Part shown: in pieces, positions 22,920-32,720 of the stretch
Position numbering within the stretch: the first letter of the stretch is position 1
Layout of the letters: every line of letters begins with the position of its first letter
NCBI GenBank assembly: GCA_023614405.1
Contig: CM042684.1
Coordinates: 533,246,682-533,310,681, forward strand
Length of the DNA stretch: 64,000 bases
DNA from: Avena insularis
Lineage: Eukaryota; Streptophyta; Magnoliopsida; Poales; Poaceae
Direction: 5' to 3'
Position numbers and translations under genes: made by a program
Notes under the pieces: generated by a model
The model's input: only the letters and a program-made list of their open reading frames with translations
Databases searched by the model: none
Told to the model about the DNA's origin: nothing

Positions 22920-23368
22920 TTATTTAACTTTGTAGCATGGGAGTCACGCCAATTCGTGCAGATGAAGGCAGTGAGCACTAGTACTCCATGCAACGAGCAG
23001 AGAAATGTTTGGTTGGCTGAAAAATGAGATCAAAGGGAAAGGAAGCAACATTTGTATATTTTGGTTCCTTCTCCACTGCCAAAGATGCGTCTTATCAATC
23101 TGTGTGCGAGATGCACCCTTAACCTTTGCACGAAATGGTAGGTTTCACCATCACCGTCTCTATGTCTAGACTGTAAGTATTGTTCCGAATTCTTCTTCTA
23201 GAGAAATAGCCATCGAAATCTTCTTGTCCTGCTAATCCCAAGAGCTTTCCAGGTTCCAGATTCTCTTGTCATGACAGCTTCAGTGTCGAAAAACCACTGT
23301 TGTGTGATTGATGCAGATTCAAGGGATTCTTCGACATATATTCCTTTCTTCAAGGCTTCAGGCTTCCA

Positions 23369-23376
23369 CTATAAAT
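23369..23376 (+). promoter_or_regulatory. TATA-like box upstream of the thioesterase gene
   Basis: ctataaat lies 114 bp before the ATG at 23490, a normal distance for a plant TATA box with a short leader. A cttgtttcag at about 23466-23475 could instead be a splice acceptor of a 5'-UTR intron, in which case the true promoter is further left. Confidence 0.4.
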
Positions 23377-23489
23377 GTAGCCAAATGGGGATGTGGACTT
23401 CATACACTTCCTTACATCCGAGATAATACTAGTACTAGAGCTCATAAGCATAAGTACCTAGTGCTCTTGTTTCAGAGACAACAGAAGCC

Positions 23490-26005
23490 ATGAGCTATTA
23501 TGGAAGCAGCTCTTCTGGTAATTTTCATCTTCTCCATAGATATGACCATGCTCTAATGCACCATGGACACTGAAAGATCAATGCTGAGATCATCGCAAAT
23601 GGCAATTCAGGTGGCAGGGGTGGCCGTCGAGTCGAGTATGGGAGGAGCTATGTGGTGAGGCCAAAGGGACGGCACCTAGCCACCATTGTGTGGCTCCATG
23701 GCCTAGGTGACAACGGTGCAAGGTATTACTTCTATCTTAAACTTTGCCTACTTAGTTGGTGCCCCTCTAGTGCTAGCTAAACATGGCACCCACCTGGTTT
23801 TGATCTTGGATCGACCTGACACACCCTGCTTCTCTTAACTGAATTCCAGAATTCCTAGCCAAATTTGATAAATCATAAACGATGGCACTTTTCATGCAAC
23901 ATGCATGCTATGTGTTGTGTAAATGTGCTAGGGATGCAAGAAATCACATACGTCGACCAAAGAGGATCTGAGTTAAGATCATCGTGATGTTGATGCAGAA
24001 CGCTTTATTCCCTTGCATCTTTTTTCTTGAAATGATTGAAGTGGCCTCCTTTTCTCATGCATATATTCCTAGTATTGCATTACTCAAAGTAAATAATTTC
24101 CTTGTCCTACATCACATCTAGCAATCATCTCAAGGACATCAATATGCTCTCACTTTTCTTCATGCAGTAAGTGGAGATGAATGTCAAATACTTCCTTGAT
24201 GTGGGCTAATGATATATAAATATCGCGCAAGTGTAGGTAGCTCATGGAAGATCCCTAATTTCCTATCCCGTGTCCGGGCAAAGCTGTAAAGGATGCCATA
24301 ATTTATGATTAGGCAGTAGAAGAGAGCATTAGCTTCTGGAGCAAAGCAGCTAAAAAGCAAGCCTTAGGATTACCTTTTTGTGAAAAATAAAATACAGTAA
24401 TACCTAGAAGGATCTAGGTATCTTTCTAACAAGTAGGACAATAACAAGAGCCCAGCCGAAAATGACTCAAACCTGGGGGGTAGTAGGAGTGTAATTTTAG
24501 GCAGCACGTGCAGTTTACATAATCTGTTGCAAGACGCTGGAATGGAATATCTTCACCAGTTGCTGCTGCTGCTGTAATGCTATTCCTGATGCAGTGTTCT
24601 AATTTCTTTTGCCCATTCTGCAATTTTCAGCTGGTCCCAGCTCCTGGATTCTCTTCCTTTGCCCAATGTAAGCATCGATGCTTTGTACTTGAAGCACTCT
24701 TATTGCCCAACTTAGACATAATATTCTCAACACTTTTAATTACAATAAAACCAAAGTGCAGTAGTGTAGCCTGTCTTCTCCTGCAACCAAGTTTATTCAC
24801 CTTGATGTTTACTGCTCATGTAGATCAAGTGGATATGCCCCACCGCAGCAACCCGACCTGTCGCTGCTTTCGGCGGATTCCCCTGCACTGCATGTGGGTT
24901 TCTTCTTCCTTGCAACTTTGATGCATATTTTGAGGGCCGATTTGGTACCTGGGAACTTCCCTTGAATGCTATGGGAACTGAACTGGACTGAGCTTTTTTT
25001 TAGTGAAATTCATGTGATCCACACAAGCTGTTAATTCTGAAAACGGGCTAAACAGCACTTTTGTGGCACTGGAACAGGGTTTGATGTGGACGACACTTCG
25101 GTAGATGGCCGCGACGACATAGAGGGGCTTGATGCTTCAGCTGCACACATAGCAAACCTACTGTCGTCTGAGCCGTCTGATGGTACTAACCTCAGGGTCA
25201 ACCGTGCCATTGCATGGACAACTCAGCAGTTGCCTCTAACAACTTGATTATTCACCCCGTCCAATGATCCTGTGGATGCAGTGAAGCTTGGGATTGGTGG
25301 TTTCAGCATGGGTGCAGCTGCTGCGCTGCACTCGGCAGCATGCTATGCTTATGGCAAATTCAGCAGCGGCATTCCCTACCCGATCACGCTCAGCGCAGTC
25401 ATCAGCCTGAGTGGATGGCTCCCTTGCTCAAGGTGCTCCAACTCTGCCCACACACTTCAGAATCTCATCTACCAAGAATACCTGGCACTTTTACTACTCT
25501 TAATAATCTTGTAACAAACCCTGCTGATCTTGGTATTTTGATGCATTCAGGACCCTGAGGGGCAAGATGGAGAGCTCACACATGGCAGCAAGAAGAGCTC
25601 TCTCCCTGCCCATCCTGCTCTGCCATGGCAGAGGTAACAAAACAAACAAACAAGGCGGCTGATGAAAGTAGAGTAAACTCAAAAAGATGAATTGTACTGC
25701 TTTTTACTGAATTGTGTCACGTTCTCTTGCAGCGGATGAGGTCGTGTCATACAAGAACGGTGAGCGGTCAACTGAGTTTCTGCGGTCATCAGGGTTCTCT
25801 TACCTGGCTTTCAAGTCCTACAATGGGTATGCATCTTGTATCCAAACTAGGTCTCCTTTTTACTCTCTTTCTCCCCAGATTATATGAACATTGAACAAGG
25901 ATTCATCTCCCACAATGCAGGTTGGGGCATTACACTATCCCCGAAGAAATGGACGATGTCTGCAGGTGGCTCAGCTCGAGGCTCGGTATCGACCGGTCTC
26001 GCTAA
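23490..26005 (+). CDS. Acyl-protein thioesterase (alpha/beta hydrolase), nine exons
   Basis: Exons, all with GT-AG introns: 23490-23517, 23611-23722, 24631-24667, 24824-24893, 25078-25182, 25282-25432, 25551-25633, 25733-25826 and 25921-26005. They join to 765 nt (254 residues plus stop) with every phase matching. The protein starts MSYYGSSSGGRGG and has RPKGRHLATIVWLHGLGDNG (oxyanion-loop region, about 26-45), CPTAATRPVAAFGGFPCTAWFD, the nucleophile motif GGFSMG (Ser126), GRADEVV (Asp197) and GLGHYTIPEEMD (His230). The full catalytic triad and the length (about 250) fit plant acyl-protein thioesterase 2-like enzymes, which remove palmitate from cysteine residues of proteins, mostly in the cytosol. 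It is convergent with the CXC gene at 26903-27767. No lesion is visible. Closely related carboxylesterases cannot be excluded. Confidence 0.93.
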
Positions 26006-26902
26006 CTGGAACACCACCTCTGGGTGCACGCGATGGCTTCCACAGTAGCATATATCAAAGAGTGTAAAACTATAGAGGGGGTGAATGGAGGTTTCGTAGC
26101 TTGTAACACTACATGCCCTGATGTAGGTATTGGTGCTGTGTATCAGAATATGTAATGTAGTGCTTGTTTTGTAATGCCGTAATAACGCGACCGGGGCAGG
26201 TTGTGCGTACAATCATATCCATACTAATACTACCAGTGCTCTCATCATTGCAGAATTTTATGTGTTTCAAATATGATGAGAATCCTCTTAAAATGTAAGA
26301 AGAAAACCTTTGCAAGACCATATAACAGATGCTGGCAACTATTCTATATGGTCTGAACTACTATATCAGTTTGATCAAGAACATAGATCCACTGAAGCCC
26401 CTGAAACTACGACAGTTTGATCAACATGTATGTCCACTGAAGCCACCTGAAGCTAACTGACATTGCTGAGTTGCGGCGGCGAGGACCGAAGTATATCATT
26501 ACAAGGAGTTCTGAACCCAGTCATGTTTACAATCGCATATTCAACAGACAGGAAGTGGCATATTTGAAGAGAAAATGCGTCGTGTTCGAGGTGGTAAGGC
26601 GTCATGCTCTGAACTGAAGACTGTCATCAGCATCACTGAACAGAATTAAGGTGACATGCTCTGAACTGAAGACTGCGATCATCATCACTGCACAGAAGGT
26701 GACATGCTCTGAACTGAAGACTGCTGTCATCATCAATCACTGCACAAGAGGAGCAGAACACCAGGGTTACATTGCATATATACTCCTGAACCGAATATGG
26801 CAAAACGTGTACGTACTGGATCCACAACATCATCGATCTCGTGAGGAATGTAGGGAGAGCTGGTTTCGTGGTCGTTTGTTCGAGCCAGAGCCACCGTTGT
26901 CC
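26006..26902. other. Intergenic region between two convergent genes
   Basis: It should contain the 3' UTR and polyadenylation region of the thioesterase gene on the plus strand and of the CXC gene on the minus strand. Apart from the short tandem repeat at 26601-26745, no feature is supported. Confidence 0.5.
26601..26745. repeat. Three tandem ~50-bp units
   Basis: catgctctgaactgaagact begins at 26603, 26655 and 26703, each followed by a g(t/c)(c/g)atcatcatcactg type tail. Spacing is 52 and 48 bp. It lies just beyond the predicted stop of the minus-strand CXC gene, so it would be in or after its 3' UTR. Confidence 0.75.
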
Positions 26903-27767
26903 CTAGGTGGTGAGATCTGCTGCTTTGTCGGGTACATTGTTTACACTATCCTCACTTCCCTGCTGTTGTTCAGTGTCTGTGTCACCTGCTTTATACACGC
27001 GGAGCGACATTGATCACACAAGTAGGATCATACATACAAGGAAAACAGTAAGCGGAGAATGTGGTCGGTGCACTCACCCCCGCCGAGCCCATCACTGTTA
27101 TCACAATTTAGGCACTTGCACTTGGCGGTGCACCTGCGGTCTTGCTTTAGAACAAGAACCAGCTAGCCTCGGTCAGGAGGATCAGAGAAGAAACAATGTA
27201 CAGATGCAGCAGGAATAATCTACATAAGAAAGACCATGCATGTAGAAGTCACACCTCTAAGCAAGAACATTGCCGGGAGCATCTGGTCTTCTTGCATTTG
27301 CACCCACTGAGCTGCGCACAACAGTCAGAACAACCGCAGGAGTCAGAACAGTATGGTGTTCAATGAATGTGGTGTGCTTCAAGTAAGAAGAAGCACCTGA
27401 TAGTTGACGGGACTCTTCTTGGTGTTCTGGCAGTCATAGCACCTGCAGGCCGTAGAGCAGGGCAATTTCGCCTTGACACATCTGCAAATGCTGCACATAA
27501 TAACGTATTACCAAGCAAACAGGGTCAGATCTCACTAGGCAGTTTAGCCTGCCAATTAACAAGTCTGTTGGATGGGGATCAGGTCCAGATCACTCGACGT
27601 GTCTGTGCATATTACCCTGTGAGGCAACGGGATTTGGGGCAGGAGCACTTCATCTGCCTGGCGCCCGACCCTGACAATCTGAACACTGATGAGGAGGTAT
27701 CGCTGCAATGCACAAGATTGTCAAATGAATGTAGTTTGCAGATATCACACTTCGAATTTTCATCCAT
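26903..27767 (-). CDS. Small cysteine-rich protein with two CXC (tesmin/TSO1-like) motifs
   Basis: Minus-strand exons: 27767-27616, 27481-27397, 27311-27255, 27144-27078 and 26988-26903. Each boundary has AG/GT signals. The phases match and the sum is 447 nt, 148 residues plus stop. The first CXC motif (about residues 38-66) reads CSCPKSRC, then C, then CSTACRCYDCQN; it lacks one of the nine canonical cysteines. The second (about 83-113) has full canonical spacing: CKCKKTRC-x3-CSC-x6-CTAKCKCLNCDN. CXC motifs of tesmin/TSO1 proteins bind zinc and DNA in the nucleus. Here the linker between them is only about 15 residues, without the usual RNP motif, and there is no long N-terminus. An N-terminal CDICKLHSFDNLVHC may be a further metal site. 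The ATG at 27767 is the simplest choice; an acceptor at 27703-27706 offers an alternative 5' structure with upstream exons. Confidence 0.6.
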
Positions 27768-27914
27768 GCACAGTTGTAAATACCAACAAAGGAACATAAA
27801 GCAACTATTAGAACTCCATTGGGGAAGACAATCATAGCACAGCAGTAGAAATAGGATTTTCCTCGGAAGACAAAATCAGTACAGCAGCAGATTCACTAGG
27901 TTGACATGAATGCA

Positions 27915-28370
27915 TCATCTGCTAAACTTGAATGCACCAACGCAGTAGACTACTACAAGTCGACAATCTACTCAGCGATGGATGAACAGCGTAATTTGCA
28001 AGCACAGAACGACCTAGGTAGGCGACGCACGCACGAATCCACCCGTATGCCTGAACAAGTAAAAATTCCTCAGCCTACGCAGCGATGGATGAGCAATACA
28101 CGCAGAGTACGCACGCCTTGTTCGTTGATCATTCTAACGAGGCCGGAGACTCCACAAATCAGTACAGAAACAGATTAACGCAGTAGCCCACTACAACTCG
28201 AAAATCTTCCCAGCGATGGATGAACGAGCGCAATTTGCAGGCACACAACCTAGGTATACCCATGCCTGAACAAGTAGAAATTTCTCAGCCTGTGCAGCGA
28301 TGGATGAGCAATACACGCAGAGTGCGCACGCCTTGTTCGTCGATCGATCTAACCAGGCCATAAACTCCGG
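27915..28370. repeat. Diverged ~230-bp tandem duplication upstream of the CXC gene
   Basis: Two copies, about 27940-28150 and 28175-28365, share cagcgatggatgaac, gcctgaacaagta, gcagcgatggatgagcaata and gcacgccttgttcgt in the same order. They lie in the predicted 5' region or first intron of the minus-strand CXC gene. Confidence 0.75.
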
Positions 28371-28492
28371 GACAAACCCAACCAAACTCGCGAACATCGA
28401 CCCCAATTCGATCTGCCACAGATGGCGTGCGCGCGTGGCGACCGAGGAGGCGGAGAAGGGGAGGGGATGCGTGCTTACTTACTCAAACTTAC

Positions 28493-28860
28493 GGAGGCGA
28501 CGTAGTAGGAGGAGGCGGAGGCGGTGGAGGCGTAGACCTCGTCAGAGTTTGCCGGAGCGGAGGAAGGAGGAGGGCGCCCCGTCTGCGTCTGCGTCTGCCT
28601 GCGCGCGTCAGAGCGAGCGAGGGAAATGTTAGCCGCCTCGCCGCGAAACCCTAGAGGAGGGCGGGAGGAAGCGGGAGAGAGCAGGATAGAGTCGGCGGGT
28701 ACTAACCAAGGAGGGAGCAACCGCCGACGTCGGTCGCCGGTGCCGGCAGCGGCAGTTGCGGTGGTCTGTCAGTTGTCACCCGCGAGACGCGAGTCCTCCT
28801 TCCTCCGCGCAAGCAGCGTGGTGGTCGGGTCTATATGGGGGCGGAGGCGTGGCTGGCTGG
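28493..28860 (-). other. Probable first exon/5' leader of the CXC gene
   Basis: On the minus strand a GC-rich leader ends at a strong splice donor (gcctcc|gtaagt, exon end at 28493). A TATA-like tatag lies in 28826-28839. The composition and the aaccctag-type leader motif on the minus strand (ctagggtttcgc, about 28640-28655) are typical of grass 5' UTRs. It contains an open frame, but I cannot show that it joins the CXC coding exons in phase, so it is best treated as a leader. Confidence 0.4.
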
Positions 28861-29446
28861 CTCTGAGAGGAGCCCGTGGAGGCCCGAGTTCGGAAGACTG
28901 GCGGGGGAGCCACGGCCCAGTTAGAGCGAACAAGCCCACGCGAGGCCCAATCGGTTGTCCAAGAGCCGAGGCACTCCGCACACGCACAGGGCAGTTATCC
29001 AATCCAATCATCTCTCTTGAAAAAAAAAGTTATCCAATCCAATCGGACACAGAGACAGCTCGCCGTAGTTGTCTCCCTTGTCTCACGGCATCTCCACCGG
29101 ACAGACCAACTCGTCCTTGCGTGTCCGAACTCGTCCGCGGACAGGCGGACAGGTGCGCGGCGGCCCAGCGGAGCAATCCATTCGGACAAACGCACGCGGA
29201 TCGACCCATCCATGTATCAAATCTAGGCCTCGCTTGGATCGGCCCGGACAACGCGTTTGTCCTCCCGTTACCTTTGACGGTCCCTTCCGCCAGTGGCACA
29301 GAAACCACACCACTTCTCCCTCTAAAAAACTTCTCCCAAATTTTTACTGGCGGGAGCGGCAGTTGCGGTGGCGTGTCACCCCCGCGAGACCCGAGTCCTC
29401 GCTCCGTGACGCGAAGCACAAGGAGAGTGGGTCGGGTCTATATAAG
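28743..29446. repeat. Promoter-region direct repeat, two copies ~600 bp apart
   Basis: About 28743-28840 and 29350-29446 both contain ggcagttgcggtgg, a gtcaccc-cgcgagac-cgagtcctc block and gtcgggtctatat. The copy at 28743-28840 covers the predicted transcription start of the minus-strand leader. The sequence between them has no supported gene; plus-strand frame 28626-29456 was rejected. Confidence 0.7.
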
Positions 29447-30028
29447 TCGTATGTAACCATTAGCAGTCGGTTGCATTCAGTATTCATCTCCATCGGCTCC
29501 CACTGACCCGTCGGGAGTAAGTAGGATGAGCCGCCAATTGAATAACCTTGTAAAAAATTAGTATCTATTTGTTTATTAAAGACAACGTTCATATGTACCA
29601 ACATAAAAGCAGACACTTCAATGTGTAGTCTATCATTATTTTTTTGAACCCCATTAAACCAATTTCCAAACGTGTTTGTAATATTGGATGATGGAGATAT
29701 ATTATAAGTGAAGTGAAAAATTCGCCAAAAAATTCGTCAATGAAACAAATGTTCTCTTCTGTTTCCTGGGGATATTTTAACTTCTGATCTGGAGCCAAAA
29801 TAGCAAAATGCTGTATCATCATAGAAGGGAACTGATAGATGAAGAATCAAGAGCTTCGCATCCAAGTAAGACCTGCAGCAGTCACACGTGATTGGTACTA
29901 GAAGAAAAGTAATACCAACATACTATTGTATACTAATAAATAAACTGCAGACTGTAATTCAACCGGGAACAGATAAATATACCTATATATAATGGCTCGC
30001 AGGGTTTGCAGCCTCTCTTTACTCCAGG
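29447..30028. other. Intergenic, no supported gene
   Basis: AT-rich DNA with no recognisable coding region or terminal repeats. Confidence 0.4.
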
Positions 30029-30048
30029 TACTGTTCATATGAACAGTA
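30029..30048. repeat. Perfect 20-bp palindrome
   Basis: tactgttcatatgaacagta is identical to its own reverse complement. It lies just left of the 675-bp tandem duplication and may mark the end of an unrecognised element. Confidence 0.8.
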
Positions 30049-30075
30049 ATTCGGGGATGAACAGTCCCCTTGCTA

Positions 30076-31415
30076 CAGTGCTGCTGCTAAGGTTTCATCT
30101 GCTCCAGTGCCAACCCTTTTTTAGTTTTTTTTCCCATCTTTTTGTTTCCTTTTTAAACTCTTCTACCATGATTTTTAGCGCGACTTTTCGGCTAAAATTA
30201 TCGACCCATATTTATTTTCTAGATGATATTTCTTAATATTTGTCGACAATAGATTTTCTAGACGCTATCTCTTAATGTTTGTCATCTTTTTAGACTTTTC
30301 AACAATAATTATTGTTGTGACTCTTAGAAGCTAAAATTTTCGGTTCTCAACCGTGTCTACCTTCCAAACAAAAGATTTTGGACCGTACTTATGTTTGTCG
30401 ACAATGTTTTTAAAAGATTGGTTCCTCTTTTTAGACTCCTCAATAACAATTTTAGGCCCACTTTGGTCATGTTAGAGGTAAATTTACCATTGCTTATTAA
30501 GGGTAGTTTTTTAAGGTTTGTCGATAATGTGTCAAAAAAATTATATTTTCTCCACTCATCCGGTCCATGCTACACAGGTGTTTCATCCCTTCTTTTGGTT
30601 CATCCTTTTTTGTCTCTTCAACTGCGATTTCCGGTGGGTTGTAAATTAACTGCGCCTACCTCTCAATCAAAAGGTTACCTAAACGGTATTTGTTTAGGTC
30701 CTTTCCTCCTAGCTACTCGACGATATTTTTTGACATGCGTTGAGTGCTAAGTGTTGTTGCTGCTACGGTTCATCTGCTCCAGTGCCAACCCTTTTTTAGT
30801 TTTTTCCCATCTTTTTGTTTCTTTTTTAAACTCTTCTACCATGATTTTTAGCGTGACTTTTCGGCTAAAATTATCGACCTATATTTATTTTCTAGACGGT
30901 ATTTCTTAACATTTGTCGACAATAGATTTTCTAGACGCTATCTCTTAATGTTTTTCATCTTTTTAGACTTTTCAACGATAATTATTGCTGTAACTCTTAG
31001 AAACTAAAATTTCCGGTTCTCAACCGTGCCTACCTTCCAAACAAAAGATTTTGGACCGTACTTTTAATGTTTGTCGACAATGTTTTTAAAAGATTGGTTC
31101 CTCTTTTTAGACTCCTCGACAACAATTTTGGGCCCACTTTGGTCATGACATAGGTAAATTTACCATTGCTTATTAACGGTAGTTTTTTAAGGTTTGTCGA
31201 TAATGTGTCAAAAAAATGTTTTCTCCACTCATCCGGTCCATGCTACACAGGTGTTTCATCCCTTCTTTTGGTTCATCCTTTTTTGGCTCTTCAACTGCAA
31301 TTTCCGGTGGGTTGTAAATTAACTGCGCCTACCTCTCAATCAGGAGGTTACCTAAACGGTATTTGTTTAGGTCCTTTCCTCCTAGCTACTCGACGATATT
31401 TTTTGACACGCATTT
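30076..31415. repeat. 675-bp tandem duplication, unclassified AT-rich sequence
   Basis: Copies about 30076-30750 and 30751-31415 are similar over their whole length at a constant offset near 675 bp. Shared blocks include gctccagtgccaaccctttt, ggctaaaattatcgacc, ttcggttctcaaccgtg/ttccggttctcaaccgtg, ccactcatccggtccatgct and cctagctactcgacgatatt. The two differ by scattered substitutions and small indels. No ORF is convincing. A short third trace, tcgacgatattttttac, is at 31596. Confidence 0.85.
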
Positions 31416-32389
31416 CCGACCATAATAGATACTATCTTTTAAGATATGTTAGATTTAGGCTCCCCTTAGTGATCCACGTATGTTCGATCGATTGTATTGT
31501 AGGTTCTCGGTTTTATCCAATGGGAGCGTAAAGTAAAATACAATAAACAGAAAAAAAAGGAACAATATTGTTTTCCTCTTTTCTTCCTTCTCCTTCGACG
31601 ATATTTTTTACCAGCCATATTTTGTTCCGCTTTTCTTCCGATGCCCCTTTGACCAAAATATTTTACTAATAATTTTTCCAACTCAACTTTCATAACAACA
31701 CAAAATAAATTGACCACACGGACGCGACGTGCCGTCGCGCCTACTTCCCTAGTAGCTATACAGAAATGACCTGCTAACACGAGAGGAGAAAACTATCTCA
31801 TGCTGACCTGAGGTGGTTATTGAGGAAATGAGAAATCAGTAGCAAGAGCAGTTCAGAACCAATAATTCATGGATGCGAACTATGTAGAGCTAGCTGACGA
31901 ATTCGAGCAGGCTAAGGGAATAGCAGCGAGGCCCCATCTTTCTCCTCGCGGAGGTCTAGAGGCAGAGGACGCCTTTTGAATGGAAGAAAATGATGTGACT
32001 TCTAGCATGCCTCCGTCACTTGTCAGGCGCGAATAGTGGGGATCGGAGATGAAGAGAGAGCATTGTCCTTCATACTACTATTCATCCGGAGGACGAAGCG
32101 TCAAGGACTGCTTATTTTAGGGAAGCAGTAATTAGTGCGTTGATAAACGGCCGGTGGCGCTGGGTGGAGAAGATAAGCAGTAGTATGGGCCTGCTTTTTT
32201 AGGGATGCATATGGTGGTCTACTCCAGCCGGTCAAAACAGAACATGAACGTACGTGTAGGCTGAGAAAACAGAACGGAAAGGGAAAGAAAACGTACCCAC
32301 AGAGGAAAACATAACGGGAGGTGGATCGCTGACGTGGCCAGTTCGATGATGTGGTATAAGTATAACTGCATGTATAGAGAAATAGGTTA
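31416..32389. other. Intergenic, no supported gene
   Basis: No credible ORF. Its last 45 bases (32345-32389) resemble 32664-32699, beyond the adjacent MITE: both contain a gatgtgg(t/c)ataa...actgca(t/c)gt(a/t)tagagaaatagg block. Confidence 0.4.
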
Positions 32390-32652
32390 GTGCACGTATA
32401 ATGGTCTTATCTTAGCAATGCCACGTAAGATAATTTCTGAGTTGGAGGAGAGAGAAATAAAAAAAAAGACCTCTGTCTTATCTTAGCCAAGAGATGATCT
32501 CTTAGCACGATATGTCTCACCACATATTTAGGGATATCTGTCGCTGGAGATAAGACTAAAAAATGATCCATTGTACATAATATTTTATCATCTTATCAAG
32601 ATTACGTGTCCTAATTAAGACAAGACCGTCTTATCAAACATTGTACATGCCC
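32390..32652. mobile_element. Tourist-like (PIF/Harbinger) MITE
   Basis: The left end gtgcacgtataatg and the inverse complement of the right end gggcatgtacaatg form an imperfect 14-bp terminal inverted repeat. The 3-bp duplication TTA flanks it (32387-32389 and 32653-32655), as for Tourist elements. Internal gtcttatctta-type sequence is also inverted near the right end. It is non-coding, 263 bp. Confidence 0.75.
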
Positions 32653-32720
32653 TTAGTGGGTTTGACGATGTGGCATAACTGCACGTTTAGAGAAATAGGT
32701 CAAATGGGGTGAACTTCTTA

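Noticed and set aside
28626..29456. 276-codon plus-strand frame
   Set aside because: It lies in a GC-rich promoter/leader region with Arg/Pro/Ser-rich low-complexity composition and has no motif. The splice signals there point to a minus-strand leader.
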